Source: Erysipelotrichaceae bacterium 7770_A6
Lineage (GTDB): Bacteria > Bacillota_I > Bacilli_A > Erysipelotrichales > Erysipelotrichaceae
Assembly: GCA_014610835.1 (NCBI GenBank)
Contig: QQXM01000009.1
Coordinates: forward strand, 1 to 39,514
Direction: 5' to 3'
DNA length: 39,514 bases
Shown here: positions 35,722-39,514 of the stretch, one piece after another
How positions within the stretch are numbered: the first letter of the stretch is position 1
Layout: the number at the start of each line of letters is the position of its first letter
The notes under the pieces: model-generated
Told to the model about the DNA's origin: nothing
The model's database searches: none
The model's input: only the letters and a program-made list of their open reading frames with translations
Position numbers and translations under genes: made by a program

Positions 35722-37218
35722 TTACTTCAAATCTTCTCCATTACTCTTGATACACTTTTGATACCAGTAGTAAGAATCCTTGCACTTTCTTTCCATTGTG
35801 CCCTGTCCATAGTTATCGGCATCAACGTAAATCTGACCATATCTCTTAGCCATCTCACCTTCACCATTACTAACCATGTCAACGCATCCCCAATACAGAT
35901 AACCCATTAAAGGAATACCATCAATATCAACCGCATCCTTCATAGACTGAATATTCGCTCTCATATAATCAATACGATAATCATCATGTACTGTATTATC
36001 TTCAAATTTATCATTCCATCCGATACCATTTTCAACACAGAACAAATCACAATGATATCTATTATAGAATGTATTCAATACAATTCTTAAGCACTGTGGA
36101 TCTGTAGCCCATCCCCATGCATTTGTTTTGAGATAAGGATTGGCAACTGTTCTTTGCATTGCACCATTTCCTTCACCCTTTTTCATATCTTCATCAACAT
36201 GTGTTGTTAACACATGAGAACCATAACATGAGAAACTCAAGAAATCACAAACACCAGCCTTCAATAAAGCAGCATCACCATCTTCATAAGGAATTGTAAT
36301 ATTCTTTCTTTCATATTCCTTTAGCTTATAGGTAGGATATACACCTGTCATCTGCACATCAGAATAGAACAATGTTCTATCTTCCTGCTGTTTTGCTAAT
36401 AACTGGTCATATGGATCACATGTATAGCCATATACAGGACCAAAAGCAAGCATCATACCAACACGAATTTCCGGATGAGACTGATGTGCCGCAATCACTG
36501 TTTTCGCACTTGCTAAAAACTGATGGAACGTTGCATTAGCAATATTCTGTTCATCCGCATGAATCAAGCCAGCAGTTACATAAGGTGCAGCTTCAATACA
36601 GTTAATTTCATTAAATGTTAAATAATACTTACACAAGCCTTCAAAACGATCAAAACAAGTTTCAGCATAACGAACAAACATATCCACAAGTTTACGATCA
36701 TTCCATCCATTAAATCTCTGTGCCAATGATAATGGAGTTTCATAGTGAGACAATGTAACAAGAGGTTCAATACCATACTTCTTGCATTCTTCCATGACAC
36801 TCTTATAGAAAGCAACGCCTTCTTCATTTACATTTGCATCATCTCCATTAGGGAAAATACGAGACCATTTAATAGAAAGTCTAAAACACTTAAATCCTTC
36901 TTCTGCACATAGTTTGATATCTTCTTTGTAATGATGATAAAAATCAGAAGCAATATGAGAAGGATAATAATACTTGTCATCATCTAACAGACAAGGAATT
37001 GCACCTTCTGGTAAATGTCTTTCTTCAGAACCAAAGCATAAAGGTGTAGAACCTGTTGTTCCATCTTCCTTTTTCCATGTTACCTGACGGCGAACTGTAT
37101 GAGAACCATTTGTCATAACGTCTGCAGTTGCAAGACCTGCACCACCTTCAAATACGCCACCTTCGTACTGGTTGGCTGCCGTAGCACCACCCCATAAAAA
37201 ATCTTTACTAAATCCCAT
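35722..37218 (-). CDS. 6-phospho-beta-glucosidase, GH1 (copy 2)
   Basis: A 498-residue GH1 enzyme. The start FLWGGATAANQYEGG is typical; acid/base E204 lies in TFNEIN; nucleophile E396 lies in VENGIG; the phosphate-binding signature SNGEGEMAKRYG is near the end. It is longer than copy 1 because of an N-terminal insertion (about residues 36-86) typical of the BglA/AscB-type branch, so the two enzymes are different subfamilies rather than a recent duplication. ATG 37216-37218 has only a weak GAGAG upstream. An extended -10 promoter lies 29 bases before it, so it is probably a single-gene transcript ended by the bidirectional hairpin. Confidence 0.94.
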   Translation of the reverse strand: MGFSKDFLWGGATAANQYEGGVFEGGAGLATADVMTNGSHTVRRQVTWKKEDGTTGSTPLCFGSEERHLPEGAIPCLLDDDKYYYPSHIASDFYHHYKEDIKLCAEEGFKCFRLSIKWSRIFPNGDDANVNEEGVAFYKSVMEECKKYGIEPLVTLSHYETPLSLAQRFNGWNDRKLVDMFVRYAETCFDRFEGLCKYYLTFNEINCIEAAPYVTAGLIHADEQNIANATFHQFLASAKTVIAAHQSHPEIRVGMMLAFGPVYGYTCDPYDQLLAKQQEDRTLFYSDVQMTGVYPTYKLKEYERKNITIPYEDGDAALLKAGVCDFLSFSCYGSHVLTTHVDEDMKKGEGNGAMQRTVANPYLKTNAWGWATDPQCLRIVLNTFYNRYHCDLFCVENGIGWNDKFEDNTVHDDYRIDYMRANIQSMKDAVDIDGIPLMGYLYWGCVDMVSNGEGEMAKRYGQIYVDADNYGQGTMERKCKDSYYWYQKCIKSNGEDLK

Positions 37219-37246
37219 AATATGTTTTTCTCTCTTTCTGCTTTCT

Positions 37247-37255
37247 ATTATAACA
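37247..37255 (-). promoter_or_regulatory. Extended -10 promoter for the second GH1 gene
   Basis: TGTTATAAT on the minus strand, a perfect TATAAT with TG extension, giving a leader of about 20 bases before the start codon. The -35 region is poor and overlaps the end of the DUF4143 relic. No clear cre-like operator was recognised nearby. Confidence 0.55.
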
Positions 37256-37262
37256 ACTTTAC

Positions 37263-37520
37263 TTACACATTCATCAGTAAAAATGCTATATATGTTAGAA
37301 GTGTTAATATTTGCTCGTTTCTTCCAACATTGTAATCACCTAACTTGATTGCCCGATTCACATGATATTTCTCAGGATGTTTCAATATTGTTTTTGTGCT
37401 CTTTGTATTTCCTGTTGTAGCCTTCACTTCAACAAGTGTACATTCCCCTTTATAGCGAATTACAAAGTCAACTTCTAGTTCGGAATCTTTGCAATAATAA
37501 TATAGTTTTTTAGCCAAAAT
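37263..37520 (-). pseudogene. C-terminal relic of a DUF4143 AAA ATPase
   Basis: About 85 codons match the end of DUF4143-type ATPases: LYYYCKDSELEVDFVI, then TLVEVKATTGNTKSTK and a terminal hydrophobic LLTYIAFLL. The VDF...VEVK pair is the nuclease-like core at the C-terminus of this family. The ATPase and most of the DUF4143 region are absent; the frame continues open upstream to 37619 but that part looks like noise and has no ribosome binding site. It is a broken copy of the same kind of gene that is intact at 34313-35668, but the sequence differs clearly, so it is not a fragment of that gene. Confidence 0.7.
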
Positions 37521-37637
37521 AAAAGCATGTACTCGATCACATACCGCAACCTTTATACATGCCTTTTTTACCACATGTGGTTTTATGCATATTTCCTTAA
37601 AAAACACACATAATGTCACTTTACATCATAATTTTTT

Positions 37638-38228
37638 TTAAAACTCTTGAACTATATCTTTCACAGCATATATTCCAACTGGATCTGTATCAAATGAAAG
37701 AAATAAAGTCATATTATATTTACTTTGGAATTCAGAACCGTCTCTAACCCCACTAATTGTAGCAACACACTTCACCTGGCCAATAGTTTTGTCATTTAAT
37801 TGTGCTTCTTTAGCTTCACTTATAGATATATCAATATTCTGTGTTGTAATTGACTTTGCAGAATAAAAATCCGTTAATGAATTATTCATAATATTTCTTT
37901 GCTCGTCTTGTTCAATTGATGTGTAAAATTTTCGCAACAATTTTGTTTTGCTCTCAGATGAATATGTATTATCCATTGCTAATGTTGAATTAACCCAATT
38001 TTTAATACCATTTGTAAGTTTATCATTATAAGATGTATCAATATCTTGATCTGACACTACAACATCTTGAAATACAGTATAATTAGTTATCTTTTTTTCT
38101 GACTTTGATGTTGCAGAAGGTTTCTGATTTCCTAAAAACATTACAACAAATACCACAACAGAAGCAAAGAGTAAGATGCATCCTGACAAAAACAACAAGT
38201 TACCTTTTTTTATTTTCCTTTTTTTCAT
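37638..38228 (-). CDS. Membrane-anchored extracytoplasmic protein, unknown
   Basis: A 196-residue protein: basic start MKKRKIKKG, one membrane segment (about 11-32), then an outer domain of about 160 residues. There is no family I recognise. The outer part alternates polar beta-like stretches and looks like a small mixed alpha/beta domain with one Cys (IGQVKCVATISG). ATG 38226-38228 is preferred with AGGAAG about 10 bases upstream; a longer reading runs through the upstream terminator. A LSGC lipobox-like string occurs inside the hydrophobic segment but is followed by more membrane residues, so a plain anchor is more likely than a lipoprotein. It is separated from the surface-protein gene by a strong terminator. 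Confidence 0.65.
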   Translation of the reverse strand: MKKRKIKKGNLLFLSGCILLFASVVVFVVMFLGNQKPSATSKSEKKITNYTVFQDVVVSDQDIDTSYNDKLTNGIKNWVNSTLAMDNTYSSESKTKLLRKFYTSIEQDEQRNIMNNSLTDFYSAKSITTQNIDISISEAKEAQLNDKTIGQVKCVATISGVRDGSEFQSKYNMTLFLSFDTDPVGIYAVKDIVQEF

Positions 38229-38238
38229 ATACTCACTC

Positions 38239-38266
38239 TTCCTAGAAAAAATGTCGAAGGTTTCCC
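38239..38266 (-). terminator. Rho-independent terminator of the surface-protein gene
   Basis: A perfect 12-bp stem (AAATGTCGAAGG with CCTTCGACATTT) and 4-base loop, followed on the minus strand by a run of T. It lies about 70 bases after the surface-protein stop codon and directly before the next gene's ribosome binding site. Confidence 0.92.
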
Positions 38267-38335
38267 TTCGACATTTCACTTTGCACAATCTGTATCATTA
38301 AATGATAAGAAAGGAAAGACTATGCATCAATATAA

Positions 38336-39514
38336 TTAAGATAATTTTTTCTTACCAACAACAATTGCACTAATAGCAACCATACTCATTACTAATGGAA
38401 TAGCATACGCAGCTACATCAGATGTATCAGCTGTATCAGCTGTCTTAGAAGGTTTCTTTGTTTCTTCCTTCTTTGGATCATCCTTCTTTGTTTCTTCCTT
38501 CTTTGGATCATCTTTCTTTGTATCATCCTTCTTTGGATCTTCTGTAGGTGTAGGTGCAACGTCATCCTGTTCAACATAAATATCCTTAACGTTTGCTACA
38601 CCATCTTCATTTACTGTGAATGGGAAGTTTGCTGCATCAACATCTTTATATGCATCTAAATCAGCGAGCTTTACACCGTAGTGCTTAAGAATTGGTGTAA
38701 TGTCATATGTCTGATCACCTGCAGCGTTGAATACTAATTCTCCATCTGCTAACTTCTGATTTGTTTCATTGTCAATGAGGTTGATCTTGTAACTATATGT
38801 CTTTACTTCTTCATTCTTTGTTGAAACGTAAATATCCTTGACGTTTGCTGCACCATCTTCATTTACTGTGAATGGGAAGTTTGCTGCATCAACACCATTA
38901 TAGCCGTCAATATCTGCTAATTCTACACCATAGTGATTAAGAATTGGTGTAATGTCATATGTCTGATCGCCTGCAGCGTCGAATACTAATTCTCCATCTG
39001 CTAACTTCTGATTTGTTTCATTGTCAATGAGGTTGATCTTATAACTATATGTCTTTACTTCTTCATCATTTGCTGAAACATACATATAATGTCCACCAGT
39101 TGAACCAGCTGGAAGTGTTACATCTTTAATTTGATCATTATAATCTACCCAATGATAACCCTCTGGTAAAGTAATATCTGTACCTAAGCCAAATACTACA
39201 TCAGCATCATTATCAGTTGTCTTTTCAAATGTCTTTTCGCCAACAACAGTGTCATCACTTGTAATGAATGTAACACTTAATGTTGTTGTGTACTGTGTAT
39301 CTGCTGTCACATAAATGTCCTTAACATTAGCAGCACCATCTTCATTTACTGTAAATGGGAAGTTTGCTGCATCAACACCCTTATAAGCGTCTAAGTCAGC
39401 TAACTTTACACCATAATGCTTAAGAACTGGTGTAATGTCATATGTCTGATCACCTGCTGCATTGAATACTAAGTCACCATCTGCTAGCTTCTGGTTTGTT
39501 TTGCTATCAATGAG
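38336..39514 (-). CDS. Repeat-rich surface protein, probably wall-anchored (5' end missing)
   Basis: The frame stays open to the window end, so this is the C-terminal 392 residues of a larger protein; apparent internal starts are not real starts. Order from the window edge: the end of one 84-residue repeat, a different domain of about 80 residues (39062-39307), two further copies of the repeat (38810-39061 and 38573-38809; conserved LIDNETNQKLADG, DQTYDITPIL, DAANFPFTVNEDG), a Lys/Asp/Glu spacer with 10-residue repeats (DDPKKEETKK), then PSKTADTADTSD, a hydrophobic segment and a KKKLS tail. That is the layout of sortase substrates, although the sorting motif is PSKTAD-like and not LPXTG. Likely a wall-displayed adhesin or stalk. 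A strong terminator follows. Confidence 0.82.
   Translation of the reverse strand, partial: LIDSKTNQKLADGDLVFNAAGDQTYDITPVLKHYGVKLADLDAYKGVDAANFPFTVNEDGAANVKDIYVTADTQYTTTLSVTFITSDDTVVGEKTFEKTTDNDADVVFGLGTDITLPEGYHWVDYNDQIKDVTLPAGSTGGHYMYVSANDEEVKTYSYKINLIDNETNQKLADGELVFDAAGDQTYDITPILNHYGVELADIDGYNGVDAANFPFTVNEDGAANVKDIYVSTKNEEVKTYSYKINLIDNETNQKLADGELVFNAAGDQTYDITPILKHYGVKLADLDAYKDVDAANFPFTVNEDGVANVKDIYVEQDDVAPTPTEDPKKDDTKKDDPKKEETKKDDPKKEETKKPSKTADTADTSDVAAYAIPLVMSMVAISAIVVGKKKLS
38450..38540 (-). repeat. 30-bp tandem repeat coding the charged spacer
   Basis: About three 30-base units encode alternating DDPKK and EETKK blocks of the wall-spanning spacer. Such tracts change copy number easily and would alter the distance of the repeats from the wall. 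Confidence 0.8.
38573..39061 (-). repeat. Two complete 84-residue (252-bp) repeats of the surface protein
   Basis: Units at 38810-39061 and 38573-38809 are nearly identical at DNA level over long stretches, and a third, partial copy reaches the window end (39308-39514), separated by a different domain. Similarity at the nucleotide level points to recent duplication or homogenisation. Confidence 0.88.

Noticed and set aside
38178-38198. Lipoprotein signal (LSGC) in the small membrane protein
   Set aside because: The Cys lies in the first part of the hydrophobic segment and is followed by about 16 more hydrophobic residues, which fits a membrane anchor better.

Overview
The window is a stretch of a low-GC, single-membrane Bacillota genome. 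Wall-polymer style genes (TagGH-like exporter, Dlt-like aminoacylation genes), a GH25 lysozyme with wall-binding repeats, a primary sigma factor with a long acidic segment, zinc-type L31 and PTS-type GH1 glycosidases all fit this. An Erysipelotrichia-like gut organism is my best guess, but that is inference and I cannot name a species. Nearly everything is on the minus strand, so transcription runs from high to low coordinates. Only the AAA ATPase at 34313-35668 is on the plus strand.

Region 1 (24104 down to 166) is a large cell-surface glycopolymer locus. In transcription order it holds: a GtrA-like flippase, a GtrB-like polyprenyl-phosphate glycosyltransferase and a large polytopic GT-C-like protein (a Gtr-type side-chain set); two tandem paralogous GT-B/GT25 fusion proteins; a GT2 protein; a GT2 plus WsaF-like GT-B protein; an ABC-2 exporter whose permease carries an extra extracytoplasmic domain; two polytopic membrane proteins (one DUF2142-like); a CapD/PglF-type UDP-sugar 4,6-dehydratase; and a five-gene Dlt-like module. 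The module is an SGNH protein, an MBOAT acyltransferase, an amino-acid-adenylating ligase, a fold-type III PLP decarboxylase and a carrier protein. The decarboxylase is the novel part, because canonical dlt operons lack it. A ligase, decarboxylase and carrier set resembles the logic by which butirosin BtrJ/BtrK/BtrI make a decarboxylated aminoacyl thioester. The MBOAT gene is broken by one in-frame TAA where the family has Gln, so the system as sequenced may be off.

Region 2 (27684 down to 24202) is housekeeping: rpmE with its own promoter and terminator, then rpoD/sigA, prfA and prmC tightly packed behind an extended -10 promoter.

Region 3 (29915 down to 27691) is a two-gene secreted module: a small exported protein, then a GH25 muramidase with a long N-terminal array of cell-wall-binding repeats.

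Region 4 (39514 down to 29916) is accessory: the 3' part of a repeat-rich, probably sortase-anchored surface protein, a small membrane-anchored protein, a relic of a DUF4143 AAA ATPase, two GH1 6-phospho-beta-glucosidases, an intact divergent DUF4143 AAA ATPase preceded by a striking 33-bp tandem repeat array, and a 910-residue primase-helicase-PLD protein of the type annotated in TOTE conflict systems.

No tRNA, rRNA, CRISPR array or complete insertion sequence was seen. No gene-free stretch exceeds 300 bases; the longest (34040-34312) holds the repeat array.
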